Shown one piece after another: positions 44,289 through 53,288 of a stretch of DNA of 64,000 nucleotides. Below the pieces are notes generated by a model, which searched no databases, was not told where the DNA came from, and saw only the letters and a program-made list of their open reading frames with translations. Origin of the DNA: SXOA01 sp051004015 (GTDB lineage: Bacteria; Planctomycetota; Planctomycetia; Pirellulales; Pirellulaceae); contig JBPCKT010000025.1 of NCBI GenBank assembly GCA_051004015.1, positions 1-64,000 on the forward strand. Direction: 5' to 3'. The position numbers and the translations under genes were made by a program. Every line of letters begins with the position of its first letter. Within the stretch, counting starts at the first letter, position 1.

Positions 44289-44998
44289 GAGGAGGAGCTC
44301 CGTTGCAGCGGAGCCTGCTCATTCCGGGCGGCCCGTTTCACAATCACCGTCTGGCCGTCTTCGTCAATCCACACGTCGGCCGTGTAGAGGGGAACGTCGT
44401 ATGCGGTTGTCGCGGGGTCGGCAGGTAACCCGTAGTTGGGCTCCAAGACTCGCGGCTGGCTCATGCGGCGGATACAACGGACGACGGCCCGGGGAAACTT
44501 GCCACTCTCCAGGCGATTTTCGACGATGATCCCCCGTCCCACCGCCTTGACAACTTCGGCGGCGGTGGCGTCTCGATCCTGGCCGGCTTCCTCTCCTTCC
44601 GGCGCGTTTTGCTGAATGATCTTGGCCAGGGCCAGATAGCGGCGGCGGCTTTCGAGCCAAGGGGATTCGCCAGCCGGCAGGGGCACCGTTTTTAGAATCG
44701 CCTGTCCGGCAAGTGGGCTTTCGGAATCGGGGTAAAGATCGATGAGCAGGATGGCGTCGTCGTCCTGCTCGCGGCCGAGCGTATGGTAATAGGGAATGGT
44801 GCCGGGGTCGAAAGCCAGCCCTTGGGTGTACGGAGCGAAGATGCCGACCAACCGCTCAAGCATGGGGGAACGGCGAAAGCCTGACGCCAGAACTGCGAAC
44901 ACACAGCAGAAGTGGATGACAATTACCAGCGACAAGACGCTGCGCGTGAGATCCGAGAGCGGGCCGGCAGGTGCCGGAGAAGGTTTGGGAGGAGGCAT
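44285..44998 (-). CDS. single-TM protein paired with the HTTM protein
   Basis: A 237-residue protein with one membrane helix near 20-38 and an extracytoplasmic rest. The mature region shows LAFDPGTIPYYHTLGREQDDDAILLIDLYPD and TADVWIDEDGQTVIVKRAA. The combination is the standard partner of HTTM proteins in planctomycetes as far as I recall, but the function is unknown. Its stop is ATGA-coupled with the HTTM gene start; no promoter is clear upstream. Confidence 0.75.
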   Translation of the reverse strand: MPPPKPSPAPAGPLSDLTRSVLSLVIVIHFCCVFAVLASGFRRSPMLERLVGIFAPYTQGLAFDPGTIPYYHTLGREQDDDAILLIDLYPDSESPLAGQAILKTVPLPAGESPWLESRRRYLALAKIIQQNAPEGEEAGQDRDATAAEVVKAVGRGIIVENRLESGKFPRAVVRCIRRMSQPRVLEPNYGLPADPATTAYDVPLYTADVWIDEDGQTVIVKRAARNEQAPLQRSSSS

Positions 44999-45111
44999 GG
45001 CGGGTGCGAGCGGAGGAGAGTGCGCCAGGGGGTGGCGCGGCTCTTATCAAGCTTAGGACATCGGCGGGCAAACGCAAATGTCGTCTTTGCTCCGCGAAGG
45101 GCAACTATGGC

Positions 45112-45146
45112 GAAAAAAAAACCGCTTCTCGAAGTCGAGAAGCGGT
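45112..45146 (-). terminator. rho-independent terminator of the Cys-rich protein gene
   Basis: An 11-bp perfect stem (ACCGCTTCTCG 45121-45131 / CGAGAAGCGGT 45136-45146), followed on the minus strand by eight or nine T. It lies about 90 bp past the stop of the 45234 gene. Confidence 0.85.
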
Positions 45147-45233
45147 TCTTGTGGCTTTTGTCTTCCGCCGGACAGCGCCAACAGGGAAGGCACCGTCAGA
45201 CGGAGAGCCGTGTTTACGTTAGCGCCAAAGTTA

Positions 45234-45623
45234 CTAGGCGGGGGGAGCCGCAGGAGCCGGCGGGGCCGGGGGAGCACCAGGAGCCGCCGGGGCACCCTTG
45301 CCGTCAACCTTGTCATAACCGCCGCAAGAACCGGAGCAACCCGAGCTGCCGCCGCAACGGCGACCGCTGCAACGATGATGACCGTGTCCGCCACAACGCC
45401 GGCCGCCGCAAGAGTCCTTGCCGCTGCATGCGCTATGATGTCCACCGCCGCAACGGCGACCGTTGCAGCGATCATGATGACCACCACCGCAACGGCGGCC
45501 GCTGCACGAGCCATTGCAGCTGCTGCCGCCGCCGAGAAGGCCGGCAGACGCGTTGCCACTGAACATGGCGAAGCCAACGATCGCGAAGAAAATCGCGATT
45601 CCAAGTACAACAATCTTGTTCAT
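45234..45623 (-). CDS. secreted Cys/Gly/His/Arg repeat protein
   Basis: A 129-residue protein with an excellent ribosome site (GGAGG) before the ATG at 45623 and a signal peptide (MNKIVVLGIAIFFAIVGF...ASA). The mature part has 12 Cys and four RRCGG units: SGRRCGGGHHDRC, NGRRCGGGHHSAC, GGRRCGGHGHHRC and SGRRCGGSSGC. A Pro/Ala tail (APAAPGAPPAPPAP) ends it. The composition suggests metal binding or disulphide cross-linking at the cell surface, but no family is recognised. It has its own promoter and terminator, so is probably highly expressed. Confidence 0.8.
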   Translation of the reverse strand: MNKIVVLGIAIFFAIVGFAMFSGNASAGLLGGGSSCNGSCSGRRCGGGHHDRCNGRRCGGGHHSACSGKDSCGGRRCGGHGHHRCSGRRCGGSSGCSGSCGGYDKVDGKGAPAAPGAPPAPPAPAAPPA

Positions 45624-46051
45624 TCTCAAATCCTCCAAAAAGACTTACAGGTACCGTAAGCGAAAACTCTAATGCCGTCAGACTTCAGGCCTCGCCGCGT
45701 GACGACGGGTCGAGCGAGGTACGACCAAACCACCCTGCGAGCTTTCGCTCCCAGCACCCCGACGAAATCCCTGTTGCGAATCTTTGTGGGTTGCGAAGGA
45801 TGTAGCGAAAACACAGGTTAGGCTGCTAAGGTAGCATCGCATAGCTTGCTGTCAAGAGCCATAGTCAAAATGCATAGTCTGGGTGCATTTGGATTTCTGG
45901 GGGACTTGAAGCGTCCCGTCTGAGTTCCCAAACTCTAGCACGAGTTTGGCCGAAAGACGCAGCCAAGAAAAAGAAATGGCCCGCCTATTGGCGAGCCTAA
46001 AATCGTCGTAACCTATTGATTTTATTGATTTTACGTATGTAGCTGCGAGGA
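45624..46051. other. intergenic region, leader of the Cys-rich gene
   Basis: The leader from about 45820 to 45623 (200 nt) follows the promoter at 45828. From 45856 on there is A/T-rich sequence near the convergent side of the lipoprotein gene (stop at 46052), with an imperfect AATCGTCGTAACC/ATTTTATTG stretch. No gene seen. Confidence 0.45.
45828..45855 (-). promoter_or_regulatory. sigma-70-like promoter for the Cys-rich gene
   Basis: On the minus strand a perfect TTGACA (45855-45850), 16-bp spacer and TACCTT (45833-45828). A leader of about 195 nt precedes the ATG at 45623. Confidence 0.5.
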
Positions 46052-46741
46052 CTATCTACGCTTCGGAGTCTCCCCTTTTCGGGTGGGAATGTTGGCCTGT
46101 TCCCGCTCATTCGTTTCCGCGCTTTGTTCGGCGGGAACTGCTTGCTCGGCAGCCGCAATGGACTCCTGTTGCTTACGAATCATGTCCTCAGGGTCTTCGA
46201 AATTGAGGAATTGGGGCTCTGTCCCGGGGGTCAGCTCGGCCGCAAAGCCGGCCACTCGCCAGCCCGCGGCTTCTTTGCGAAGCACCCACACCACTTCGTA
46301 ACTGGCCTTGGTGCCGTCAGGTAACAGCTCCGTCCAGAGGCTACTGACGTGCGCACCCTTGGGATTGTTCTTCAGGTACTTCGACTTGGCGACCTGGAAC
46401 TGAAGGTCGGGAAGCGCCTCGCCGTTCACGTCGATTTTATGCTTAGCCGTCGCCGAGCGAGCCGTCGATGTCAAAAGGGCGGCCGTTGTCGGAGTGTCCC
46501 CGGAACGCCGGGCCTCCAGGAAAGCGGTCACCACTTCATCGGGGGGCGCATCGGCTGGAATTGCCACGGCCGCCGACGCCGCCGCAGTGGTAGTTTCGTC
46601 TCGGGTGGTCTCTGTGGCCGCCGCCGTTTCCGCGGCTTTCTCGGCGTCGGTGGATGGTCCCGATGCGGCCGGCTGGCCGCCGCAACCGACGAATCCAATG
46701 CCCAAGCCGACCAGAGCTGCAACTGCCAGAATGCGTTTCAT
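46052..46741 (-). CDS. lipoprotein, unknown function
   Basis: From the ATG at 46741 (MKRILAVAALVGL) 229 residues; an ATG at 46753 is also possible. Lipobox GFVGC (Cys near 17). After an Ala/Thr-rich linker comes a domain VVTAFLEARRSGDTPTTAALLTSTARSATAKHKID and YEVVWVLRKEAAGWRVAGFAAEL, reminiscent of NTF2-like or DUF4878-type lipoproteins. The C terminus is Gln/Glu-rich. Role unknown. It is downstream of the ExeA-like gene. Confidence 0.75.
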   Translation of the reverse strand: MKRILAVAALVGLGIGFVGCGGQPAASGPSTDAEKAAETAAATETTRDETTTAAASAAVAIPADAPPDEVVTAFLEARRSGDTPTTAALLTSTARSATAKHKIDVNGEALPDLQFQVAKSKYLKNNPKGAHVSSLWTELLPDGTKASYEVVWVLRKEAAGWRVAGFAAELTPGTEPQFLNFEDPEDMIRKQQESIAAAEQAVPAEQSAETNEREQANIPTRKGETPKRR

Positions 46742-46896
46742 GGGGGAATCCATTCCTCGCGGATTAGTCGCCGGATGTCGCCCGCCAGGGGCGAATTGTG
46801 AATGCAGGGCCGTTGCGGGCCCGTTATGCGAGCGAAGTTTGGCAAGATTGACAACAGGCGTCAAGGCGAATTGTGTCCACATACATCACCCGCTTG

Positions 46897-47685
46897 CTAG
46901 CGGCCGATACATAGCTCTTCGTAAGCCGCCTCGACGGTGTCTTCACTCAAGGGTCCGTCCTCGGCGCGCGAGCCCGCCAACATCGTCAGCTCCGCGAGCT
47001 GCCGGACGCGGCGGGGAATTCCCTCGGCCAGGTCATGCAGGACCTCCATCGCCCGGAGGTCAAACTCCTGGTTTTCGCCGCCACTGTGCGATTGCCACTG
47101 CTGCAGGAAACCGCGGCTCTCCTCATGCGTCCAGACATCGAGCTCGGCACGCAGCTCGGCCCTTGCCAAAAAGCGAGCCGAAAGCAGGTCCCGGCCGCGA
47201 CTTTCGGCGGCGGCAATCAAAACCAGGTTCGCGCCGGACCCTTCTGCGAAAGCTTGCAGCCGGTCCACAATTGCTGCCCCTTCCCCCCAGGCCTGATCCA
47301 AATCGTCCACGATGAGCAGCGCCGGAATCTGTTCCAAACTCAGCACCCTCAGCCGGTCGGTCATCTTTTGCCAGACCAGCGGCAGTTCGTCGGAAACTCG
47401 CACATCAGCTCCCCAGGAGGAGGCAATTGCGGTCAGCATCTCGGCGGCCAAAACCCCCATCGCACTCACGGCAGCAACCGCGGCCCCTTGTTGCCGCTGC
47501 TGCTGAGCGAACCGCGACAGAATGAGCGACTTGCCGCAGCCACCAGGCCCGAGCAGAAGTCCGCAGGCCGAGCCCTTCTCCGCCAGATAGGCCAGGCGAG
47601 CCAGAGCCTCCTCATGTAGCGCCGAGGGATAGTAGTCCGCCGCGGCGCAAGAGGCATTCGTAGGTAGCGACGAATTTGCAGTCAT
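46897..47685 (-). CDS. ExeA/GspA-like AAA ATPase
   Basis: A 262-residue P-loop ATPase. Walker A is GPGGCGKS (46-53), Walker B LLIVDDLDQ (about 122-130); a sensor region follows (NLVLIAAAESR, RAELRAELDVW, EESRGFLQQW). The layout matches the ExeA-type ATPases that in other bacteria help assemble type II secretion or act with transposition proteins. No secretion or transposase genes are adjacent, so its role here is open. No membrane helix. Confidence 0.85.
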   Translation of the reverse strand: MTANSSLPTNASCAAADYYPSALHEEALARLAYLAEKGSACGLLLGPGGCGKSLILSRFAQQQRQQGAAVAAVSAMGVLAAEMLTAIASSWGADVRVSDELPLVWQKMTDRLRVLSLEQIPALLIVDDLDQAWGEGAAIVDRLQAFAEGSGANLVLIAAAESRGRDLLSARFLARAELRAELDVWTHEESRGFLQQWQSHSGGENQEFDLRAMEVLHDLAEGIPRRVRQLAELTMLAGSRAEDGPLSEDTVEAAYEELCIGR

Positions 47686-47774
47686 AAAAGTGCTAGCAGC
47701 CGGTCGGCGTGGGTATGAGGCACATCATTCATCGAAAAGTGGACCCTCGCATCTTCACTGGATTCCGGGGTGGC

Positions 47775-49160
47775 TCAATCCTCCGCTTTCCCATCACCAG
47801 ACATCTTCACAATCCGCGGGTCAAACCGGGCGATCACCTCCACCAGGTCCTGTTGCTCGGCCATCACGGCGTCGATGTCCTTGTAGACACCCGGCACCTC
47901 GTCCGAGCCGGCGGAGAGGATATGCACTCCCTTCTTCTCCAAGTCCTTCTGCACCGCCCGAAAGCTGTACTGCTGGCGGGCCTGCGTGCGGCTCATACGG
48001 CGGCCGGCGCCGTGGGAGGCGGAGTTCAGGCTTTGGGGGTTTCCCTTGCCTCGGACCACGTACGCCGGCGACGCCATCGAGCCGGGAATCACGCCGAGCA
48101 CTCCCTTGCCGGCCGGCGTCGCTCCCTTGCGATGCACAATCAACTCGCGGCCATGGTGGATCTCCTTCCAGGCGAAGTTGTGATGGTTCTCCACGCCGGC
48201 CACGATGCGAGCGCCAAGCAGCTTCGTCACCAGGCGGTGGATGACGTGATGGTTGGCGGAGGCATAGTCCCCCATCAGGTTCATCGCGTTCCAATACTCC
48301 TGCCCCGCTTCGCTATCGAGACTCAGCCACGCCAAACGGCCCAGCTCGGTGTACGCCTTGGGGAGGCGGGCACGGGCAATGTTGCTGTAGACGTCGCACA
48401 CCGACGAACCGGTCCCGCGGCTGCCGGAGTGGCTCATCAGGGCCACGTACTCGCCGGCATCCAGGCCCAGCTCTTCGTCGCGCGCGGGGAGCGTCACCAC
48501 GCCAAACTCGACAAAGTGGTTCCCCGAGCCGCTCGTCCCGAGCTGGCGGCGGGCCTTGTCCTTGTGCTCGCGGGTTACGCGAGTGATTTGCCAATTCTCG
48601 TCCATCACCGGGTGGTCCTGCGGCGTCTCGTGCTCGCTGCCGATCCCGAACCGCGTCCCGCGCTCCAGCGCCGACTTGTAGGACTCGAACTTCGTAGCGA
48701 GCGAAGCGGGGGGCGTATCCAGAATCGACAGCTTCATGCGGCAAGCGATGTCCACGCCGACGGCGTACGGAATGACCGCGTTCTCCAGGGCCAGCACACC
48801 GCCGATGGGCAGACCATAACCGACGTGAGCGTCCGGCATCAGCGCCGCGGCGCGAGCCACCGGCACGGCGCACGCCTGCCGCATTTGGGCGTGCGAAGCC
48901 TGGTCGATATCGGTTCCCCAAGTCTGATAGCTGATCGGCTCGGAGTGGACGACCTGCTCCGCCTCGATAATCCCACGAGCCAACCCAGCAAAGAACGGGT
49001 CATCCACGAAGTCAGCGGGTTTTTCCAAAACGTTGCGAATCGCTTGCTTCATTTCCCGCCCGCGCAGACTTCCCTCCTTGGAAGCCGCCTGGATTCCTTG
49101 AATGGCCGCGGTCAGATGCTCATAAGGTACGCCCAGATCGCGCAGTTGCCGGGTGTTCAT
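47775..49160 (-). CDS. rtcB: RtcB-family protein
   Basis: A 461-residue member of the RtcB RNA ligase family, which in E. coli joins 3'-phosphate and 5'-OH RNA ends. The GMP-accepting His is His383 in SASHGAGRRMSRTQA; metal-binding residues are visible in IGVDIACRM-type VDIAC (137-140), SGSGNHFVEF (215), MSHSGSRG (244) and GVENHHNFAW (about 326). This longer, divergent type may differ from canonical tRNA/repair ligases. No archease or RtcA gene is nearby. Confidence 0.92.
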   Translation of the reverse strand: MNTRQLRDLGVPYEHLTAAIQGIQAASKEGSLRGREMKQAIRNVLEKPADFVDDPFFAGLARGIIEAEQVVHSEPISYQTWGTDIDQASHAQMRQACAVPVARAAALMPDAHVGYGLPIGGVLALENAVIPYAVGVDIACRMKLSILDTPPASLATKFESYKSALERGTRFGIGSEHETPQDHPVMDENWQITRVTREHKDKARRQLGTSGSGNHFVEFGVVTLPARDEELGLDAGEYVALMSHSGSRGTGSSVCDVYSNIARARLPKAYTELGRLAWLSLDSEAGQEYWNAMNLMGDYASANHHVIHRLVTKLLGARIVAGVENHHNFAWKEIHHGRELIVHRKGATPAGKGVLGVIPGSMASPAYVVRGKGNPQSLNSASHGAGRRMSRTQARQQYSFRAVQKDLEKKGVHILSAGSDEVPGVYKDIDAVMAEQQDLVEVIARFDPRIVKMSGDGKAED

Positions 49161-49231
49161 GCTATCGCTCCTTACTCTCTATTGTTGGTCGCCGTCAGGA
49201 CAAGCGGAACGGTAGTGAGGTTCGTACCATC

Positions 49232-49292
49232 ACTAAGCCGACGCACCAGCGAGGGAGCAATCCTCTCTCCTTCGCTGGCGCGTCGGGTTAGT
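49232..49292. repeat. imperfect inverted repeat CTAAGCCGACGC
   Basis: Arms of about 21 bp (CTAAGCCGACGCACCAGCGA and the near-complement TTCGCTGGCGCGTCGGGTTAG) between the divergent RtcB and NrdR genes. It belongs to a repeat type common in planctomycete genomes (from memory). Confidence 0.7.
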
Positions 49293-49375
49293 GTCCAGAC
49301 CCCCTTCAGCGGGTTCCTACGAACAAATCCTCCGCTATAGTAAATACTCCCTCTTGTGCTCTCTGGATTTCCCTC

Positions 49376-49843
49376 ATGCGTTGCCCCATCTGCGGCGTTG
49401 ACAACGACAAGGTCATGGACTCCCGCGCCAGCGAGGACGGCTTTGCCATCCGCCGCCGCCGCGAGTGCATGGCCTGCAATCGCCGCTTCACCACCTACGA
49501 ACGGCTGGAGGAAATGGAGGTCAAGGTCGTCAAGAAGGACGGCGTCCGCGAGCCCTTCAACCGCGAGAAGATCCGGAGCGGCCTGGCCAAAGCCTGCTGG
49601 AAGCGGCCGATCAGCGATGCCAAGATTGACGCGCTCGTCTCTTCCGTCGAAGCGAAAATCTACAACGAGCACGAAGCCGAAATCGACACCGTGACCCTCG
49701 GCGACATGGTCATGGAAAAGCTCAAGGAGCTCGACGAAGTGGCCTACGTGCGCTTCGCCAGCGTCTACCGCCGGTTCAAGGACGTCCGCGACTTCGTCGA
49801 CGAGCTCAAGCCGATGCTCAAGCAGCAGGGGGGAAAGAAATAG
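49376..49843 (+). CDS. nrdR: NrdR transcriptional repressor
   Basis: A 155-residue regulator of ribonucleotide reductase genes. The N-terminal zinc ribbon is CPICGVDN with CMACNRRF; the rest is an ATP-cone (FNREKIRSGLAKACWKRPI, EVAYVRFASVYRRFKD) that binds ATP/dATP. It normally represses nrd genes by binding NrdR boxes, but no nrd gene is in the window. A possible -10 TATAGT lies near 49335. Confidence 0.96.
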   Translation: MRCPICGVDNDKVMDSRASEDGFAIRRRRECMACNRRFTTYERLEEMEVKVVKKDGVREPFNREKIRSGLAKACWKRPISDAKIDALVSSVEAKIYNEHEAEIDTVTLGDMVMEKLKELDEVAYVRFASVYRRFKDVRDFVDELKPMLKQQGGKK

Positions 49844-49887
49844 CATCACGGACCCTGATCGAGTGCGCGATCGCAAGGTTCCGTCGG

Positions 49888-52047
49888 CTAGGCGTCCTTC
49901 ACCCGCGTCGGCAGGATGACCATGGGAATGCCGTCCCATTGCAAGCGGCGCTGGAGCGAGTAGGCGGTTTGATTGTGCAGAATCGGACCGTACCAGGTTT
50001 CCTTCTGAAACACGAGCTGGCCGGCAAAGACGGTGACCCGTGGGAAGTCCTTGGCGACGACGCGGCAGAGTTGATCGAGTTCCTCGACCACGTCGGTTCC
50101 GATGGTCATGTAAGCTCGTGCGGGGAGCCCCATGCGTCGCGCCAGGTCCACGTATTTCTCCAGGGCCTCTTCCGTGAATTTCCGAAGGTCGTCCACGGCC
50201 TCGGCGCCTTTGAAGTTGCCGGAGTCGACGACGCCGACCGAGAGAAACACGATATTCTTGAAGTGGTGCGGAACAAAGCGGAGCGAGTTGAGCAGCGTAT
50301 GCACCCCGATGCCACTGTATCCGCCCACGAGGATGGCTGCTGTTGGCTCTTGCGGGCGAAGCGGAGCCTTGGTCGGCTCGGATTTGATTTCGATGGTGCC
50401 GAGCGATTCGTTTAGGCTCTTGAGACGCTTCGTGACGCTCTTGTAGTAGCGGCGAATGAGAAGACTGAGCCCGGTGATCAAACCGGTCACCACCACGGTT
50501 TTCCAGGCCCCTTCGCTGAACTTGAAGACCACGACAATAACGAGGATAGTGCCGCACAGCATCGCGCCAAAGGTGAACAGTGCCAGCCGCCATTTCCAGA
50601 GCGGATTCTTCTCACGCAGGCCGTACCAATAGACGCACATGCCCAGCATGGACAGTGTGAAGGTCACAAACACGTTAATGGAATACATCGTCACCAGCTC
50701 GGTTGTCTTGCCTCCGGTGCTCCACAGGGCAGCGGCAGCGGCGCTGCCAATGAGCAGGATGCCGTTGTGGGAGGCGAGGCGCTCTGAGAGGCTGCCGAAC
50801 CAATGCGGCACCCAGGAGTCGTGGGCCATGTTCGCCAGGCATTTGGGTCCGCCGATGAAGCCGGCCTGTGCTGCCACGATGAGCAGTGCGGCCTCGGAAA
50901 GGACGGTAATCCAGACGAACGTCGCGCGGGACCACGGTTCCAGTGGTAGCCCCTCGACGAACGACTCTACCAGACGGTGGTTCATGGTCTGGGTGCCGCC
51001 TCCCGGGGTTAGTCCGATTAGCAAGTACGCCAGGATCAAGCCACCGGCAGTAATGGCCAGCGAGATGGCCATGTAAATCATCGTCCGCTGCCCTGTCGCC
51101 ACTCGCGGCTCGCGCATCACGGCCATGCTATTGGAGACGGCTTCAATTCCGGTGTAGGTGCCGGCTCCGTGGGCGAATGCGCGTAAGAACAAGGACATGA
51201 CGCCGACCCAGCCGAGCGCTTGAATGCTGCTATCCAGGCTGTCGGCGATTTCCTTCGACCGCTTGCCGATCTCGCCGGCATGAGTGCCGAGGACGCCGGT
51301 AATCAGAATCGCGTGGCAAATCAGGAATACGAGAAAAATCGGCAGCAGCACGTAGATGGATTCCTTCACGCCACGGAGATTCAGCACGACCAGGACAACA
51401 ATCGCCCCGGTCTCGAAGAGAAGCTTGAATTGCCCCAAGTTGTCCAACAGCGGCAGGCCAAAAAGCGCGTCCCCCGCGGCGGCAATGGACACCGTCACAG
51501 TCAGGATATAGTCCACGATCAGCGCACAACCGGAGAGGGCCCCGACTTTATCGCCGAGCATCTTGCTAGCCACCAGATAGCCGCCGCCGCCGCTCGGGAA
51601 GACCGAGATAATATGGATATAACACCAGGAAATGACCACGACTGTGAAAACCGTGGCGATAGCCAAGAACAGCGCCAGGGAAGTGTGGTCAACGCCGTTT
51701 TCTCGCAGCGCCTTAAACGCTTCTTCCGGCCCGTAGCACGATGACGACAGCCCGTCCGCGCCCAAGCCCACCCAGGCGAACAAGGCGATCAGCGAAATGT
51801 GAGAAAAAACCTTCTTGTCATCCAGGCTCAGCGCCTTGCCAACGAGCAGCGTTTTGACGGTTTCTTGAATCCCGCCCGGCTCCTCGTCGGGAGGAACCTC
51901 CTGGTCGGTCACTTCATGGACGACTTCAACAACAGGATCCTCGGGCTTGCCGGGTACTTTATGGACGCCCGGAGCGGGGGGCTTGGTTTGTGGCTGGCTC
52001 GGCAGTGGTAAACTGCCGCTGGGAGCGGGTTCTTGATCAGCGTTCAT
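49888..52047 (-). CDS. APC superfamily amino-acid/polyamine-type permease
   Basis: A 719-residue protein from the ATG at 52047 (MNADQEPAPSG). The N-terminal 60 residues are acidic and soluble, then about 12 transmembrane helices (about 65-520) include SLIALFAWVGLGADGLSSSCYGPEEAF and FPSGGGGYLVASKMLG. The C-terminal 180 residues are a soluble domain (VGGYSGIGVHTLLNSLRFVPHHF and IPMVILPTRVKDA). APC-type transporter of unknown substrate. It lies convergent with nrdR and divergent from the WXG100 gene. Confidence 0.88.
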   Translation of the reverse strand: MNADQEPAPSGSLPLPSQPQTKPPAPGVHKVPGKPEDPVVEVVHEVTDQEVPPDEEPGGIQETVKTLLVGKALSLDDKKVFSHISLIALFAWVGLGADGLSSSCYGPEEAFKALRENGVDHTSLALFLAIATVFTVVVISWCYIHIISVFPSGGGGYLVASKMLGDKVGALSGCALIVDYILTVTVSIAAAGDALFGLPLLDNLGQFKLLFETGAIVVLVVLNLRGVKESIYVLLPIFLVFLICHAILITGVLGTHAGEIGKRSKEIADSLDSSIQALGWVGVMSLFLRAFAHGAGTYTGIEAVSNSMAVMREPRVATGQRTMIYMAISLAITAGGLILAYLLIGLTPGGGTQTMNHRLVESFVEGLPLEPWSRATFVWITVLSEAALLIVAAQAGFIGGPKCLANMAHDSWVPHWFGSLSERLASHNGILLIGSAAAAALWSTGGKTTELVTMYSINVFVTFTLSMLGMCVYWYGLREKNPLWKWRLALFTFGAMLCGTILVIVVVFKFSEGAWKTVVVTGLITGLSLLIRRYYKSVTKRLKSLNESLGTIEIKSEPTKAPLRPQEPTAAILVGGYSGIGVHTLLNSLRFVPHHFKNIVFLSVGVVDSGNFKGAEAVDDLRKFTEEALEKYVDLARRMGLPARAYMTIGTDVVEELDQLCRVVAKDFPRVTVFAGQLVFQKETWYGPILHNQTAYSLQRRLQWDGIPMVILPTRVKDA

Positions 52048-52428
52048 GGATGTAAGAGGCGAAGCGCGGCTCGGCACTCAGGTGATCGGACCGGAGGCGA
52101 TTCAAGGAAGACCCGGCGCAAATTTACCGGATATAGGGGCGGGGGCCGCGCCTTTGGATAGGGTCGTCCTGGCCCAAAGGAATCGGCCCGCGGCAATAGT
52201 CGCGGGCCTCATGGTTTTCACAGTTGTTGATTATAACTTGGAGGTGGTGCCAACAATAGCCGTGCGTCGATAACCGCAACCTATTTGCGCGTAAGGACTT
52301 GTAGAAAGTCATATCCGCACGGATGTGCCCTCGCTAATAGCTTTCCGCGCGGCCCACCGCTATGATACGGCCTCAGGGGTTTCGCGGCGTCCTCACGCTG
52401 ATTCGGCCTTTTCTCCCGAGATGTTTCC
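52048..52428. other. divergent intergenic region with a GC-rich hairpin
   Basis: A perfect 8-bp stem (GGCCCGCG 52185-52192 / CGCGGGCC 52201-52208) lies 170 bp before the WXG100 gene. No T tract follows. No convincing promoter is seen; TATGAT near 52362 is a weak -10. It may hold the regulatory region of the type VII-like locus. Confidence 0.4.
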
Positions 52429-52698
52429 ATGCCCCAAGCCGTCGTCGATCCGGAGGAGCTGCGGCAGTTTGCCCAGAGCCTGAAGAAGTTCAATAACGGC
52501 CTTCGCGAGCAGGCGGGGGCTCTGGCGAACAAGCTGGGGGCTCTCAGTGCCACCTGGCGAGACCAGGAGCACAAGAAGTTTGCCGAGCAGTTCGAGACCA
52601 ACATGAAGGTTCTCGTCCGCTTCACCGAGGCCGCCGACCAGTACGTTCCGTACCTGCTGCGGAAGGCGGAGCATATCGAGGACTACCTGCAGAAGTGA
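52429..52698 (+). CDS. WXG100-family protein (type VII secretion target-like)
   Basis: An 89-residue helical protein in the ESAT-6/WXG100 size range. A central W-R-D (TWRDQEHKKF) occupies the usual turn between helices in place of the canonical W-x-G. The second helix ends with YVPYLLRKAEHIEDYLQK. No signal peptide. It opens a cluster with two other small proteins and a large FtsK-type ATPase, so it is probably a secreted dimer or assembly factor of a type VII-like system. Confidence 0.85.
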   Translation: MPQAVVDPEELRQFAQSLKKFNNGLREQAGALANKLGALSATWRDQEHKKFAEQFETNMKVLVRFTEAADQYVPYLLRKAEHIEDYLQK

Positions 52699-52733
52699 CG
52701 GCCGTATTCCGTCCTCGAATCGTTCAAGCCCTT

Positions 52734-53288
52734 ATGGCAGCTCGCGCCGCGAATATCACCTCGATCGAAGCCACCCGCGCATTTGCGACGGCCATGATGG
52801 CGTTTGAGGATGGAGCCGAGGACGCGGCGGTGCAATTGGAGCTGGAGACTCGCCGGCCCGTGGCCTGGATTGACGAGCTGAGCATGTACTGGCCGAAGGA
52901 GGTGCGGAAAGCCTCCGACGCGCAGAGCGAAGCCCGCATCAACCTGGAAAAATGCGAGCTGACCATCAGCGGCGAAGACCGCCGCAGTTGCTACGACGAA
53001 CGAAAAGCCCTGGAGAAGGCAAAACGCCGCCTTCGCACTGCCGAAGAGAAAGTGCAAGCCGTCCGCCGCTGGAAGGTGCAGATTCGCAAGGAGGTCGAGG
53101 AGTTTCAGGTGCAGATTGCCAAGCTGCGGCAGTTCCTGGAGAGCGACCTGGTGCGCGGCGTCGCGTCCCTCAAGCGGATGAGCGAGGCACTGGAGCAATA
53201 TGTGCAGCGGTCGGTGGGACAAAGCGGAGACGGGGGCGAAACGCGAAACCCTCTCCCAGGGGGAGAGGGGAAAGGAGCCGCGCCATGA
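52734..53288 (+). CDS. helical coiled-coil protein of the type VII-like locus
   Basis: A 184-residue protein from the ATG at 52734 (MAARAANITS); a GTG at 52695 overlapping the WXG100 stop is possible. Mostly charged coiled coil, with EARINLEKCELTISGEDRRS, RKALEKAKRRLRTAEEKVQAVRRW and QIAKLRQFLES. Its stop overlaps the next start as ATGA. It has no signal peptide or membrane helix. Probably a structural partner or chaperone of the WXG100/FtsK machinery; family unknown to me. Confidence 0.75.
   Translation: MAARAANITSIEATRAFATAMMAFEDGAEDAAVQLELETRRPVAWIDELSMYWPKEVRKASDAQSEARINLEKCELTISGEDRRSCYDERKALEKAKRRLRTAEEKVQAVRRWKVQIRKEVEEFQVQIAKLRQFLESDLVRGVASLKRMSEALEQYVQRSVGQSGDGGETRNPLPGGEGKGAAP

Noticed and set aside
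47709..49340. 543-codon plus-strand frame across the RtcB gene
   Set aside because: Composition is dominated by His, Arg, Leu and Val, and RtcB motifs lie on the other strand.
52185..52208. Hairpin as a terminator
   Set aside because: It has no T tract and lies between divergent genes, so neither transcript should end there.
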